64,000 nt of DNA from an uncultured Tenacibaculum sp. (GTDB taxonomy: Bacteria; Bacteroidota; Bacteroidia; Flavobacteriales; Flavobacteriaceae): NCBI RefSeq assembly GCF_947499065.1, contig NZ_CANMMT010000002.1:247313-311312 (forward strand). The letters run 5' to 3'. Shown piece after piece: positions 17,048-28,380 of this stretch. The notes beneath the pieces are model-generated. The model was not told the origin of the DNA, did not search any database, and worked only from the letters and a program-made list of their open reading frames with translations. Within the stretch, counting starts at the first letter, position 1; every line of letters starts with the position of its first letter. The translations under genes and the position numbers were made by a program.

Positions 17048-18421
17048 ATGAAAAAAGTATTTAGAACCTTAGGGATAGCGTTTTTTGGTGGAGTTGTTGC
17101 ACTTGCAGGATATAAAATAGCCATTGAGAAACCTCAAGTAATAGTAGAAAAAACTGTAGAACCAACTTTACAAACAGTAAAAGCAAGTTATACACCAACT
17201 GTAATTAATTCATCGTCTAAACCAACTGACTTTACAGAAGCAGCTGAAAAAACGGTAAATGCGGTAGTACACGTAAAAAATACAGCAATTAGAACGCAAC
17301 AAAATCCATGGGCAGAATTGTTTTATGGAAATGGAAGTGGAACTAAAAAATACCAACAAGTAGGAACAGGAAGTGGAGTAATAATTTCTCCTGATGGATA
17401 TATTGTAACAAACAATCATGTAATTGAAGGAGCAAGTGAAATTGAAATAACATTAAATAACCGTAAGAAATTAAAAGCTGAGTTAATAGGTGCTGATAAA
17501 ACTAATGATATTGCTCTGTTAAAAGTAGAAGCAGACGAGGATTTACCTAATTTACCATTTGGGAATTCAGATAACGCCAAAGTAGGAGAATGGGTACTGG
17601 CAGTTGGAAATCCATATAATTTAACATCAACAGTAACAGCTGGAATTGTAAGTGCAAAAGGAAGAGATTTAGAAGGTAATAATAATGTTGAAGCTTTTAT
17701 ACAAACTGATGCAGCAGTAAATCCAGGAAATAGTGGAGGTGCTTTGGTAAATACTAGAGGTGAATTGGTAGGAATCAATACAGCAATTACTTCAAAAACA
17801 GGTTCTTTTATTGGGTATTCTTTTGCTGTGCCATCTAATATTGCTAAGAAAATTGTAGATGATTTGTTAGAATATGGAATGGTCCAACAAGCTCTTATAG
17901 GAATTAATTATAATGAAGTTGAAGAAGGAGTAGAAATTACATCAGTTTCTGAAAAAGGTGGAGCAAAAAAAGCAGGATTAAAAAAAGGAGATGTTATTAC
18001 AAAAATTAATAATGTTAAAATAGGTAAGTTTTCTGAGCTAAAAGGTCAGTTAACAGCAAAAAGGCCTGGGGATTATATTAATGTGACGGTAGATAGAGAT
18101 GGAGAAGAATTAACAAAGGTTGTGAAATTAACTAAGCTAGTTAAATTACCTATAAGTAGATATTTAGGAACTGAGTTTGAGGATGTGAATTCTAAAGATA
18201 AGAAGAAGTTTGATATTGATGGAGGGGCAAAAATTAAGAGAACTCAAAACAGACACTTTAAAGAGTATGGAATAGGAGAAGGCTATATCTTAACAAAAAT
18301 TAATGGAAAAAAGATTTCTTCAGCTGCTGAAGCAGTTAGAATATTAGATAGTAATACTAATAGAAGATTTCTTATAGAAATGATTAGTCCTTCAGGAGAA
18401 ATAGAAAGATTTAGATATTAA
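17048..18421 (+). CDS. Periplasmic serine protease, DegP/HtrA family
   Basis: The 457-residue protein has an N-terminal membrane or signal segment (about 8-26), a trypsin-like domain with catalytic triad H124 (TNNHVIEG), D154 (TNDIALL) and S229 (NPGNSGG), then a PDZ domain (about 295-365) and a second, degenerate PDZ-like region to the C-terminus. HtrA proteases degrade misfolded envelope proteins. Length and domain order are normal. It has its own well-formed promoter and a terminator, so it is a single-gene unit. It is divergent from dapF. Confidence 0.95.
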   Translation: MKKVFRTLGIAFFGGVVALAGYKIAIEKPQVIVEKTVEPTLQTVKASYTPTVINSSSKPTDFTEAAEKTVNAVVHVKNTAIRTQQNPWAELFYGNGSGTKKYQQVGTGSGVIISPDGYIVTNNHVIEGASEIEITLNNRKKLKAELIGADKTNDIALLKVEADEDLPNLPFGNSDNAKVGEWVLAVGNPYNLTSTVTAGIVSAKGRDLEGNNNVEAFIQTDAAVNPGNSGGALVNTRGELVGINTAITSKTGSFIGYSFAVPSNIAKKIVDDLLEYGMVQQALIGINYNEVEEGVEITSVSEKGGAKKAGLKKGDVITKINNVKIGKFSELKGQLTAKRPGDYINVTVDRDGEELTKVVKLTKLVKLPISRYLGTEFEDVNSKDKKKFDIDGGAKIKRTQNRHFKEYGIGEGYILTKINGKKISSAAEAVRILDSNTNRRFLIEMISPSGEIERFRY

Positions 18422-18444
18422 GATTTATAATTAATAGAATAAAC

Positions 18445-18478
18445 AAAATCTCGTTAAATAATTTTAACGAGATTTTTT
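18445..18478 (+). terminator. Terminator after the DegP-type gene
   Basis: A perfect 14-bp stem (AAAATCTCGTTAAA and complement) with a TAAT loop and T run, 24 nt after the stop. Confidence 0.9.
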
Positions 18479-18512
18479 ATTTATAAACGTTTACGAAATC
18501 GTTTGAAATAAG

Positions 18513-18520
18513 TATTTTTG
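18513..18520 (+). promoter_or_regulatory. -7 box of gap
   Basis: TATTTTTG, full consensus, 34 nt before the gap ATG. A TTTA at 18490-18493, 19 nt upstream, may serve as a weak -33 element. Confidence 0.5.
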
Positions 18521-18554
18521 CAGCAAATTTTAAAATTTTAGTTAACACACAACT

Positions 18555-19997
18555 ATGTCAACAATAACAAATTACGAAAAAGAAGTAGTAAGTCAAGCGC
18601 AAGTTCGAAGAGCTACGGTTGAGTTTATTAACATCGTTAACGATTTATGGTACGATAAGTCTATCGAATTAGTTTTATTTAGAAATCCATTAGTAGATAA
18701 AAGAGCTAGTGAAGTTTTAAATTTAGTTGATTACGCAAAAGAATTCGTAGCAAAACCAATTTCAATTAGCGATGCTTTAGAAATAGCAAAAGCAATTCAG
18801 TCGATCGATTTACCACCATCAAAATTAGATATCGGTAAATTAGCTTATGAGTATCATTTGCAAGATGACGAGAATGCTGACAAAATTTCATTTGTACAAA
18901 ATCAATTAAGTGATGCTACAGAAGCAGAAAGTATTCAGCCAAAAGATGTAGTATTATATGGTTTTGGACGTATTGGACGTTTATTAGCTCGTGAGTTAAT
19001 GACTAAAATGGGTAAAGGTTCTCAGTTAAGATTAAGAGCTGTAGTTACTCGTGGTGAAATTAACGAAGCGGTATTAGAAAAAAGAGCTTCTTTATTAAGT
19101 ATTGATTCTGTTCATGGAGATTTCTTAGGAACTGTTCAAGTTGATGCTGATAATAACGCATTAATTATTAACGGAACTACTGTATATATGATTTCTGCTG
19201 CTAAACCAGAAGATATCGACTATACAGCTTATGGAATTAACGATGCTTTAATTATTGATAATACAGGTGCTTTTAGAGATGATAAAGCTTTAGCAAGACA
19301 CTTAGTGCCTAATGGGGCAAGTAAAGTATTGTTAACAGCGCCAGGAAAAGGAATTCCTAACATTGTACATGGTGTAAACCATAAAGAAAACAATCCTGAT
19401 AACGTGGATATTTTCTCAGCAGCATCTTGTACAACAAATGCAATTACCCCTATCTTAAAAGTTTTAGAAGATAATTTCGGAATTAAGAAAGGGCATTTAG
19501 AAACAATTCATGCATATACAAATGATCAGAATTTAGTTGATAATATGCATAATAAATACCGTAGAGGAAGAGCGGCAGCTTTAAATATGGTAATTACAGA
19601 AACTGGAGCAGGTAAAGCAGTAGCAAAAGCATTGCCAGCATTAGAAGGGAAATTAACTTCAAGTGCTATTCGTGTACCAGTACCAAATGGGTCGTTAGCA
19701 ATTTTAAACTTACAATTAAATTCAAATACAACTGTAGAAGCAGTAAACGCTATAATGAAGCAGTATGCATTAGAAGGAGATTTGGTGGAGCAAATTCAGT
19801 ATTCATTAAGTAATGAATTAGTTTCTTCTGATATTGTAGGAACAACTGCACCATCAATTTTTGATAGTAAAGCTACAATTGCAGATGGAAATACAATCGT
19901 AATATATATATGGTATGATAATGAATATGGGTATTCTCACCAAGTAATGCGTTTAGCTAAACACATAGCTAAAGTTCGTCGTTATACATATTATTAG
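18555..19997 (+). CDS. gap: Glyceraldehyde-3-phosphate dehydrogenase, long form
   Basis: The enzyme oxidises glyceraldehyde-3-phosphate with NAD(P) in glycolysis. At 480 residues it carries about 130 extra N-terminal residues (mostly helical in character) before the nucleotide-binding GFGRIGR (136-142). The catalytic cysteine is C292 in SAASCTTNAITP, and NEYGYSHQV lies near the C-terminus. The long form is, as I recall, usual in Flavobacteriia, so the extension is probably not a fusion. It stands alone between its own promoter and a strong terminator. Confidence 0.96.
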   Translation: MSTITNYEKEVVSQAQVRRATVEFINIVNDLWYDKSIELVLFRNPLVDKRASEVLNLVDYAKEFVAKPISISDALEIAKAIQSIDLPPSKLDIGKLAYEYHLQDDENADKISFVQNQLSDATEAESIQPKDVVLYGFGRIGRLLARELMTKMGKGSQLRLRAVVTRGEINEAVLEKRASLLSIDSVHGDFLGTVQVDADNNALIINGTTVYMISAAKPEDIDYTAYGINDALIIDNTGAFRDDKALARHLVPNGASKVLLTAPGKGIPNIVHGVNHKENNPDNVDIFSAASCTTNAITPILKVLEDNFGIKKGHLETIHAYTNDQNLVDNMHNKYRRGRAAALNMVITETGAGKAVAKALPALEGKLTSSAIRVPVPNGSLAILNLQLNSNTTVEAVNAIMKQYALEGDLVEQIQYSLSNELVSSDIVGTTAPSIFDSKATIADGNTIVIYIWYDNEYGYSHQVMRLAKHIAKVRRYTYY

Positions 19998-20021
19998 AAT
20001 ATTAAGAAATCAATAATAAAG

Positions 20022-20055
20022 GCCGAAACATTTGTTTGTTTCGGCTTTTTTTTTA
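20022..20055 (+). terminator. Terminator after gap, overlapping the next promoter
   Basis: GCCGAAACA (20022-20030) pairs with TGTTTCGGC (20037-20045), followed by a long T run. The loop contains the TTTG that serves as the -33 element of the next gene. Confidence 0.85.
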
Positions 20056-20061
20056 TTTTTG
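20031..20061 (+). promoter_or_regulatory. Promoter of the lipocalin-like gene inside the gap terminator
   Basis: TTTG at 20031-20034, exactly 19 nt, then TATTTTTG at 20054-20061, a full match to the Bacteroidota promoter, 30 nt before the ATG at 20092. The -33 box lies in the loop of the gap terminator hairpin and the -7 box ends its U tract. Confidence 0.65.
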
Positions 20062-20091
20062 GGTAGATTAATTCCCTAAAACCCCCTAAAA

Positions 20092-20466
20092 ATGAAAAAA
20101 GTAATCGCACTTTTTGTGTTGATACTTAGCTTCGCCTCTGTATCTTATTCTCAAGAAATTAACGAAATGGATTTTTTAACTTCAGGAAAATGGTTTGTAG
20201 AAACTGTTCAGATTGGAGATGAAATTCAAGAGTTTTCAAAAAATGATAGTTGGATGGTTTTCACTAAAGACGGAAACTATCAAGTGGTTATGAGTAACCA
20301 TAAAAAGAAAGGTCATTGGAAGTTAGATGAAGGGCATAAAGTAATTGAACTAGAGGAAGAGGAAAGTAAAGCGACTGGTTTAAAAATTGAAATCTTAAAC
20401 GAAACAAAGCTTTTATTTTCAGCAACCGATGGAGATGTTGCCTATTCAATGAAGTTGAGTAAGTAA
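20092..20466 (+). CDS. Secreted lipocalin-like protein
   Basis: The 124-residue protein has a signal peptide (MKKVIALFVLILSFASVSYS) and a small beta-rich domain: GKWFVETVQIGDE, MVFTKDGNYQVV, KGHWKLDEGHKVIELE and TKLLFSATDGD. This pattern matches the lipocalin-like domains frequent in Bacteroidota secreted proteins. No ligand can be named. It is a single gene between its own promoter and a terminator. Confidence 0.75.
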   Translation: MKKVIALFVLILSFASVSYSQEINEMDFLTSGKWFVETVQIGDEIQEFSKNDSWMVFTKDGNYQVVMSNHKKKGHWKLDEGHKVIELEEEESKATGLKIEILNETKLLFSATDGDVAYSMKLSK

Positions 20467-20486
20467 AAATTTTCTAAAAATCTATT

Positions 20487-20517
20487 AAAAAGTCGAAGTC
20501 TAAACTTCGACTTTTTT
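20487..20517 (+). terminator. Terminator after the lipocalin-like gene
   Basis: A 13-bp stem (AAAAAGTCGAAGT and complement) with a 4-nt loop and T run, 21 nt after the stop. Confidence 0.9.
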
Positions 20518-20587
20518 GTTTATAAGATGTTTTTAAGGAGTTAAAATCTAAAAATCTTTTCCTTAATTTAGCAATTAAACAACGTAT

Positions 20588-21166
20588 ATGAGAACACTAA
20601 TAACAACACTATTATTTTTATTAATTACAAAAACTATGAATTCACAAGAACTACCTTATTATGAGATTCCCCAAGCACCTAAAGAATACACAGAAGGAAC
20701 CGTAGCAAGTAGAATGATAGATGGATTAGGGTTTCGTTATTATTGGGCTACTGAAGGGTTAAAAGAAAAAGATTTACAATACAAGCCAAGTAAAGAGGCT
20801 AGAAATATGTTTGATACTCTTGATCATATTTTAGTGTTGTCAATAATGACTTTAAGTGCTGTTGAAGAAACAGAAATGAAGTTTCCAAAAGAAGGATCGT
20901 TAACGTTTGCTGAGATGCGTAAACTAACATTAGAAAATTTTAAAAAGTCAAGTGATATTTTAAGAACATCTAATAATCTTTCAAAATATATAATGAAGAT
21001 AAATAGAGGGAATGGAAAAGTACAAGAATATCCATTTTGGAATCAATTAAACGGCCCAATAGCTGATGCAATTTGGCACGTAGGACAAGTAGTTTCTTTC
21101 AGACGTACAGCTGGTAATCCATTACCAAAAGGACCTAGTTTTTTAACAGGGACAGTTAGGAAATAA
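20588..21166 (+). CDS. DinB-like four-helix protein with signal peptide
   Basis: The 192-residue protein begins with a hydrophobic leader (MRTLITTLLFLLITKTMNSQ) followed by a DinB-type helical bundle. Candidate metal-binding histidines are in DTLDHILVLS and DAIWHVGQVVSFRR, with the latter near the end as in DinB/YfiT proteins. DinB-fold proteins often act as metal-dependent thiol transferases or hydrolases, mostly in the cytoplasm; a signal peptide points to an envelope variant. The next gene begins directly after its stop. Confidence 0.75.
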   Translation: MRTLITTLLFLLITKTMNSQELPYYEIPQAPKEYTEGTVASRMIDGLGFRYYWATEGLKEKDLQYKPSKEARNMFDTLDHILVLSIMTLSAVEETEMKFPKEGSLTFAEMRKLTLENFKKSSDILRTSNNLSKYIMKINRGNGKVQEYPFWNQLNGPIADAIWHVGQVVSFRRTAGNPLPKGPSFLTGTVRK

Positions 21167-23700
<2,534 letters not shown>

Positions 23701-23709
23701 TATTTAGTT

Positions 23710-23994
23710 TTGAATAGAAATTATATAAATAAGGCTTTTATTTGTTCAATTTGGAGTTTGTTATTTTTATTATCAGGTATTTGTTTAATATTTATATTTC
23801 CAATATTTGTTATGATTTGGTTAACTCTATTTTTTTTATTTGTTGCTTTTGTTTTTAGTGTTGTTAGTTTATTCTTCTTGTTAAAAGAGAGAAAAACTAA
23901 TGAAAAATTTAAAAAATGGTTTAGTTATATAATTTCTGTTCCAACAATTCTTCTTTTTTTAGTGTTTATTTTTATGCTGTATATTAATCTATAA
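23710..23994 (+). CDS. Small membrane protein
   Basis: The 94-residue protein (TTG start) has about three hydrophobic helices: ICSIWSLLFLLSGICLIFIF, a second long helix at about 36-60 and a third at about 73-92, with a short charged loop LLKERKTNEKFKKW. The architecture resembles small DUF4190-like membrane proteins, but the assignment is weak. It follows ligA by 9 nt and precedes the YhhN gene by 18 nt, so it may be part of the same transcript. Confidence 0.55.
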   Translation: MNRNYINKAFICSIWSLLFLLSGICLIFIFPIFVMIWLTLFFLFVAFVFSVVSLFFLLKERKTNEKFKKWFSYIISVPTILLFLVFIFMLYINL

Positions 23995-24012
23995 ACTTTT
24001 TAAATTTAACTT

Positions 24013-24669
24013 ATGACCAAACAAACCAAAATCGCTATTACATCAATATTATTTTTATTAGTAGCCATAGCAGATGTATATGCAGTAATAACAGAAACTA
24101 AAAGTTTAGAAATAATTTTTAAACCATTATTAATGACAACACTAGCAATAGTGTATTTGGTTTCAGTAAAAAAGCCTAATTTTTGGCTGGTTTCCGCTTT
24201 GTTTTTCTCATTTTGGGGAGATGTATTTTTGTTAGATGAAGCAAATTATTTTGTGTTTGGACTAGGGTCATTTTTAATAGCACATATAATGTATATCAAA
24301 ATGACATCGCAGCTTTTAAAAAAGCCATCTATAAATAAAATACTAAAAGCAGCAATTATTTTTATAGCATTATTTGGAGGAGTATTATTCTTAATTATTG
24401 ATAATTTAGGAGAGATGTTGTTACCAGTAATAGTGTATGGTGTGGCAATTTCAGCATTTGGAACGAGTGCTTTATTAAATTATCAACAAGAAAAATCAAC
24501 AGAAAACACCTGGTTATTATTAGGAGCAATTTTATTTATTGCCTCAGATAGTTTAATCGCTTTAAATAATTTCTATGCACCTAAAAAATTATTCGTAATA
24601 GCTATTATAGTATTATATGTGGTATCTCAATACTTAATAGTAAAAGCTATGATAGCTAAAAAACAGTAG
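24013..24669 (+). CDS. YhhN/TMEM86-family lysoplasmalogenase
   Basis: The 218-residue integral membrane protein has about seven to eight helices and the YhhN-type conserved stretches SALFFSFWGDVFLL (near 70-85) and LGAILFIASDSLIALNNF (near 170-190), each with buried acidic residues. TMEM86/YhhN proteins hydrolyse the vinyl-ether bond of lysoplasmalogens, and bacterial members are assigned by homology. It precedes the WYL-regulator gene by 7 nt on the same strand. The substrate in this organism is unknown. Confidence 0.82.
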   Translation: MTKQTKIAITSILFLLVAIADVYAVITETKSLEIIFKPLLMTTLAIVYLVSVKKPNFWLVSALFFSFWGDVFLLDEANYFVFGLGSFLIAHIMYIKMTSQLLKKPSINKILKAAIIFIALFGGVLFLIIDNLGEMLLPVIVYGVAISAFGTSALLNYQQEKSTENTWLLLGAILFIASDSLIALNNFYAPKKLFVIAIIVLYVVSQYLIVKAMIAKKQ

Positions 24670-24676
24670 TTTTAAA

Positions 24677-25396
24677 ATGGAAAAGCCAAGACTTTCTCGG
24701 TTAACACAATTAGTAACAATGTTACAATCTAAACGATTGATAACAGCAAGAGAGTTGGCAGAAAAGTTCAATGTAAGTATCCGAACTATTTATAGAGATA
24801 TTAGAACTTTAGAAAATTCAGGAGTGCCTATTGTTACTGAGGAAGGAAAAGGATATTTTTTACAGGAAGGATATCAGTTACCGCCAGTAATGTTTTCGGA
24901 AGAAGAAGCAAATGCTTTAATTACAGCAGAACAATTAATTATAAAAAACAAGGATACCTCATTTGTAGAAAACTATTCAAATGCAATTACTAAAATAAAA
25001 GCTGTTTTAAAATATTCGCAAAAGGATAAAGCAGATTTACTTTCAAAAAGAATTGTATTTCGATTTAATCAAGAAAAAGAGCAATCGAGTAATTATTTGA
25101 TGCAGTTACAAACAGCAATTACAAATTTTCAGTTGTTAGAAATAGAATATCATTCACTTCAAAATAAAACAACCAAAAGATTTGTTGAACCATTTGCCAT
25201 GTATAGTACCAATTTAAATTGGTTGTTAATAGCTTTTTGTAGGTTGCGTAATGAATTTAGAGCATTTCGAATAGATTGTATACAAAAAGTTGTTGTAACT
25301 GGAGAACACTTTGAATCTCATAATATGACTTTGGAAGACTATTTTAAGATGTATATTCAAAAATATTCTGATACCCCTGACAAACCTTTGTCATAA
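24677..25396 (+). CDS. WYL-domain transcriptional regulator (YafY/DeoR-like)
   Basis: The 239-residue protein has an N-terminal winged HTH (RLTQLVTMLQSKRLITARELAEKF, then VSIRTIYRDIRTLE) and a WYL-type sensor domain from about residue 130 (EIEYHSLQ, RFVEPFAMYSTNLNWLLIAF). Such regulators respond to small ligands or single-stranded nucleic acid. It lies just upstream of the GyrI-like and DUF1801 genes and may control them, which is inference from position. Confidence 0.88.
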   Translation: MEKPRLSRLTQLVTMLQSKRLITARELAEKFNVSIRTIYRDIRTLENSGVPIVTEEGKGYFLQEGYQLPPVMFSEEEANALITAEQLIIKNKDTSFVENYSNAITKIKAVLKYSQKDKADLLSKRIVFRFNQEKEQSSNYLMQLQTAITNFQLLEIEYHSLQNKTTKRFVEPFAMYSTNLNWLLIAFCRLRNEFRAFRIDCIQKVVVTGEHFESHNMTLEDYFKMYIQKYSDTPDKPLS

Positions 25397-25404
25397 GCTG
25401 CTTT

Positions 25405-25412
25405 TATTTTTG
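25405..25412 (+). promoter_or_regulatory. -7 box of the GyrI-like gene
   Basis: TATTTTTG, full consensus, 23 nt before the ATG. A TTTG at 25387-25390 is 14 nt upstream, shorter than ideal. Confidence 0.45.
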
Positions 25413-25435
25413 TGTAAACATTAAAAAATATAACA

Positions 25436-25894
25436 ATGAACACATTAAAAAAAGAAGCATTTTATGTAGTTGGAATTTCAATAAGAACTACAAATGAAAA
25501 CGGAAAAGCAATGCAAGATATTCCTGCATTATGGCAACGATTTATGAAAGAAGGTGTTATAAACAAGCTTTCAAATAGAGTAGGAGATGAAAGTTATGCT
25601 GTTTATACAGATTACGAAAAAGATCATACAAAACCCTATACAATGATTTTAGGCTATGAAGTAGAAAACTTAGAAAACATCCCAGAAGGAATGATTGGTA
25701 AAAAAATTGAAGCATCTAGTTATGAAAAATTTATAGCTAAGGGTGATTTAACAAAAACAGCAGTTGTTGACGAATGGATGAAAATTTGGAATTCGGATAT
25801 CAACAGAACTTATACATCCGATTTTGAAGTCTACGGAAGCAAAACTCAAGACCCAACAAATGGAGAAGCAGAAATATTTATAGCTATTCAATAA
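25436..25894 (+). CDS. GyrI-like/effector-binding domain protein
   Basis: The 152-residue protein matches the stand-alone AraC effector-binding/GyrI-like fold: VVGISIRTTNENG, IPALWQRFMKE, YAVYTDYEKDHTKPYTMILGYEV and WMKIWNSDINRTYTSDFEVYG. Members bind small hydrophobic or cationic ligands and in some cases hydrolyse cyclopropanoid compounds. It follows the WYL regulator and directly precedes the DUF1801 gene with no intergenic base, so the pair is likely co-expressed. Confidence 0.85.
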   Translation: MNTLKKEAFYVVGISIRTTNENGKAMQDIPALWQRFMKEGVINKLSNRVGDESYAVYTDYEKDHTKPYTMILGYEVENLENIPEGMIGKKIEASSYEKFIAKGDLTKTAVVDEWMKIWNSDINRTYTSDFEVYGSKTQDPTNGEAEIFIAIQ

Positions 25895-26251
25895 ATGACA
25901 AATTTAGATAACTTTTATTTCGATAAAGAAGAACCAGTTAAAGGTTGTTTGTTGGCGTTAAAAAGTATTATCCAAAATTATCATCCAGATTTGAAAGAAC
26001 AATGGAAGTATCGCCTACCTTGTTTTATGTTAGGGAATAAAATATTTTGTTATCTATGGGTAGATAGAAAAACTCAGTTCCCGTATATAGCTATAGGAAA
26101 TGGAGTTAAAATAGAACATCCAGACTTGATTCAAGGAAATAGAACTTTTGTAAAGTTGTTACTAATAAATCCGAATGAAGATATTCCCATAGAAAAGATT
26201 CATCAAATTTTTGATATGGCAATGAAATTATATAAAAAAAAGCGAGTTTAG
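25895..26251 (+). CDS. DUF1801 (YdhG-like) protein
   Basis: The 118-residue protein has EEPVKGCLLALKSII, the EQWKYRLPCFMLGNKIFCYLW core and a C-terminal helix, consistent with the DUF1801/YdhG fold (an iron-chaperone-like or frataxin-related fold of uncertain role). The ATG follows the preceding stop immediately. The last codons (KKRV and stop) are part of the terminator stem, which is unusually economical. Confidence 0.85.
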   Translation: MTNLDNFYFDKEEPVKGCLLALKSIIQNYHPDLKEQWKYRLPCFMLGNKIFCYLWVDRKTQFPYIAIGNGVKIEHPDLIQGNRTFVKLLLINPNEDIPIEKIHQIFDMAMKLYKKKRV

Positions 26252-26271
26252 AAAGTTCTAAACTCGCTTTT
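26234..26271 (+). terminator. Terminator overlapping the DUF1801 stop codon
   Basis: A 16-bp perfect stem (AAAAGCGAGTTTAGAA and complement) with a 2-nt spacer and T tail. Its left arm contains the last codons and the TAG stop. Confidence 0.9.
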
Positions 26272-26296
26272 CAGTTAACAAATTCAAAAAAGGAAA

Positions 26297-26686
26297 TTAT
26301 AATTTGTTTCCTATAAAAGGAATATCTTTTCTATTTATAATAAGTAAAATAATACCAGCTATAAACGTAATTACTGCACAAATAAACAAAGCACCTCCAT
26401 CATTATTATGTTCAATGCCCAATTTTGTTAAATGTCCCATAATAGCACCACCCATAAGACCAACGGTTAAAATAGCTCCTAACCATGTTCTCTTAGGAAT
26501 GAATAATAAAATTGAAGCTATCAACTCTAAAACTCCGGTTCCTATTCTCATACTAGCTTCATTTTCTCCAGCTAGTTTAGTAAATAAATCGATACTTTCT
26601 TGAGCACCAGAGAATTTAAAAAACAAAGTTTGAAGCATAATAATAGCAGCTATCAACTTTAAAATAAGTGGTAAATATTTTTTCAT
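26297..26686 (-). CDS. DoxX family membrane protein
   Basis: The 129-residue protein has four predicted helices and the DoxX-type pattern LIAAIIMLQTLFFKFSG at the N-terminus, then GTGVLELIASILLFIP and GAIMGHLTKLG. DoxX proteins are small inner-membrane proteins linked to quinol or thiol redox, often poorly defined. It is convergent with the DUF1801 gene and divergent from the phytase-like lipoprotein gene. Confidence 0.85.
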   Translation of the reverse strand: MKKYLPLILKLIAAIIMLQTLFFKFSGAQESIDLFTKLAGENEASMRIGTGVLELIASILLFIPKRTWLGAILTVGLMGGAIMGHLTKLGIEHNNDGGALFICAVITFIAGIILLIINRKDIPFIGNKL

Positions 26687-26747
26687 TATTATTGGTTTTG
26701 TTGTTTTAGACGAGCTCTTTTTTATTCCTTACATATACATAAAGTAC

Positions 26748-26755
26748 TATTTTTG
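26748..26755 (+). promoter_or_regulatory. -7 box of the phytase-like lipoprotein gene
   Basis: TATTTTTG, full consensus, only 4 nt before the ATG at 26760, so the mRNA is probably leaderless. Confidence 0.55.
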
Positions 26756-26759
26756 CTTT

Positions 26760-27839
26760 ATGAGAAAAATTATATTTTACCTACTAGTATTTTCGGTATT
26801 AACAGGATGCAAAACCGAAAAAATGTCATTAAATTTTTTGAACGAATTTATTGTTAAAGATTCTTTACAGTTTGAAAATGCAATTGTTGGAGGAATTTCA
26901 GGAATAGATTATTATAATAATGAGTATTATATGGTAGTTGACGATGCCAGAAACCCAAGAATTTTAGTTGGAGATATACTTATTGAAAAAGATTCAATAA
27001 AATCGGTAGAATTCAAACAAACAATTGAAATAAAAGATACGACAAGTTCTTTTTATAAGAATAATGTGTTGGATTTAGAATCTGTTTTCGTATACAATAA
27101 TCAGTTTAATTTAGTTAGTGAAGGTTCTATAAGAAGAGGGAAAAATCCATCGATATTTGCAACAAATATGCAAGGTGAATTTCAAAAAGAAATAACAATA
27201 CCAAGTTACTTTGAAGCAAATTCTAAAGCAAAACCAAAACATAACGGAGCTTTTGAAAGTTCATCTAAAAGTTTTGATAACAAAGGGTTTTGGGCAGCAA
27301 TGGAAGCACCGTTAGAAGCAGATGGAGAAGAACCAACATTTCATGAAACAAAATCACCTATTAGAATTACTTATTTTGACAATGTAACTCAAAAAGCAAC
27401 TAAACAGTTTGCGTATCAGCTAGAAAAAATTGATAAACCAGCGAAAGGAAAAATAAATTTAAATGGAGCTACTGCTATTTTAGAGTATGCTGAAAATAGT
27501 TTTTTTATTGTTGAAAGGATATACCAAAGTGGTTATGGAAGCTTTGGAAATACGATTAGAATTTTCAAAGCTACAATAACAAAAGAATCAACAAATACTC
27601 TAAATATGTCATCGTTGAAAAATGAAAAATATGTGCCTTTAAAAAAAGAATTGCTTTTCGATTTCAACAGTGTTAAAGATCAGTTGAGAGAAGGATTTAT
27701 AGACAATGTAGAAGGTATTACTTTAGGACCTAAATTATCTAATGGTAATCAATCATTAATTTTAGTAGCTGATGATAATTTTCAATTATATGGAAAACAA
27801 CTAAATCAGTTTTTATTATTAGAAATAGTAGATAAATAA
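26760..27839 (+). CDS. Esterase-like phytase-domain lipoprotein
   Basis: The 359-residue protein begins with a lipoprotein signal (YLLVFSVLTGCKTEK, cysteine 17). The mature part has GGISGIDYYNNEYYMVVDDA near the start and DNVEGITLGPKLSNGNQSLILVADDN near the end, which match the esterase-like phytase family (PF13449), a beta-propeller-like domain. Acting on phosphorylated or ester substrates in the periplasm is a family expectation and the substrate is unknown. The start is fixed by the lipoprotein signal. Confidence 0.82.
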   Translation: MRKIIFYLLVFSVLTGCKTEKMSLNFLNEFIVKDSLQFENAIVGGISGIDYYNNEYYMVVDDARNPRILVGDILIEKDSIKSVEFKQTIEIKDTTSSFYKNNVLDLESVFVYNNQFNLVSEGSIRRGKNPSIFATNMQGEFQKEITIPSYFEANSKAKPKHNGAFESSSKSFDNKGFWAAMEAPLEADGEEPTFHETKSPIRITYFDNVTQKATKQFAYQLEKIDKPAKGKINLNGATAILEYAENSFFIVERIYQSGYGSFGNTIRIFKATITKESTNTLNMSSLKNEKYVPLKKELLFDFNSVKDQLREGFIDNVEGITLGPKLSNGNQSLILVADDNFQLYGKQLNQFLLLEIVDK

Positions 27840-27867
27840 TGTACATTAGCGTTCGCAATTTTTTAAA

Positions 27868-28380
27868 ATGATAAGTAAATTCAAATATAAATCGATTCAG
27901 AAGGCTTATGATGGTTTTGTAGACAAGAAAATACATAAAAATCATAAAGATAGTTTAATAAAAAAGGTTGCTATTTTATTAGATAATGAGTCTCTGGTTA
28001 ATGTAATGATATCTAATTTAACAAGTAAATTTCCTTTTAAAAAAGAAAATATTACAGTACTAATATTTAGAGAGTATTCTAAAAAAGACGAAGAGTCACC
28101 TTTGTTTTTTACCGATAATGATTTTGGCTTTAATGCGAGTTTAAAATCAGACAATTTAAAAGAGTTCGTTAAAAAAGAGTATGATTTACTTATTAATTAT
28201 ACAAAGACTCCTAATTTATATGCGAATATGGTAACTTTGTTGTCACAATCTGATTTGAAGGCAGGTTTTGCGAATATTGACGATAGATTATATGATATTG
28301 TTATATCAGACGAAGGTCAAAATGAAGCAATTTTAAATCAGGAACTAAAAAAATATTTAACGATTTTAAATAAAATATAA
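27868..28380 (+). CDS. Conserved hypothetical protein (DUF6913-like) upstream of dapA
   Basis: The 170-residue protein is cytoplasmic by appearance: a lysine-rich N-terminus ([14 protein letters not shown]), then [42 protein letters not shown] and [14 protein letters not shown] recall this type being called DUF6913 in flavobacteria and sitting directly before dapA, as here. The stop overlaps the dapA start by one base (TAATG), so expression is coupled. Function unknown; a link to lysine or cell-wall precursor synthesis is only contextual. Confidence 0.75.
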   Translation: MISKFKYKSIQKAYDGFVDKKIHKNHKDSLIKKVAILLDNESLVNVMISNLTSKFPFKKENITVLIFREYSKKDEESPLFFTDNDFGFNASLKSDNLKEFVKKEYDLLINYTKTPNLYANMVTLLSQSDLKAGFANIDDRLYDIVISDEGQNEAILNQELKKYLTILNKI

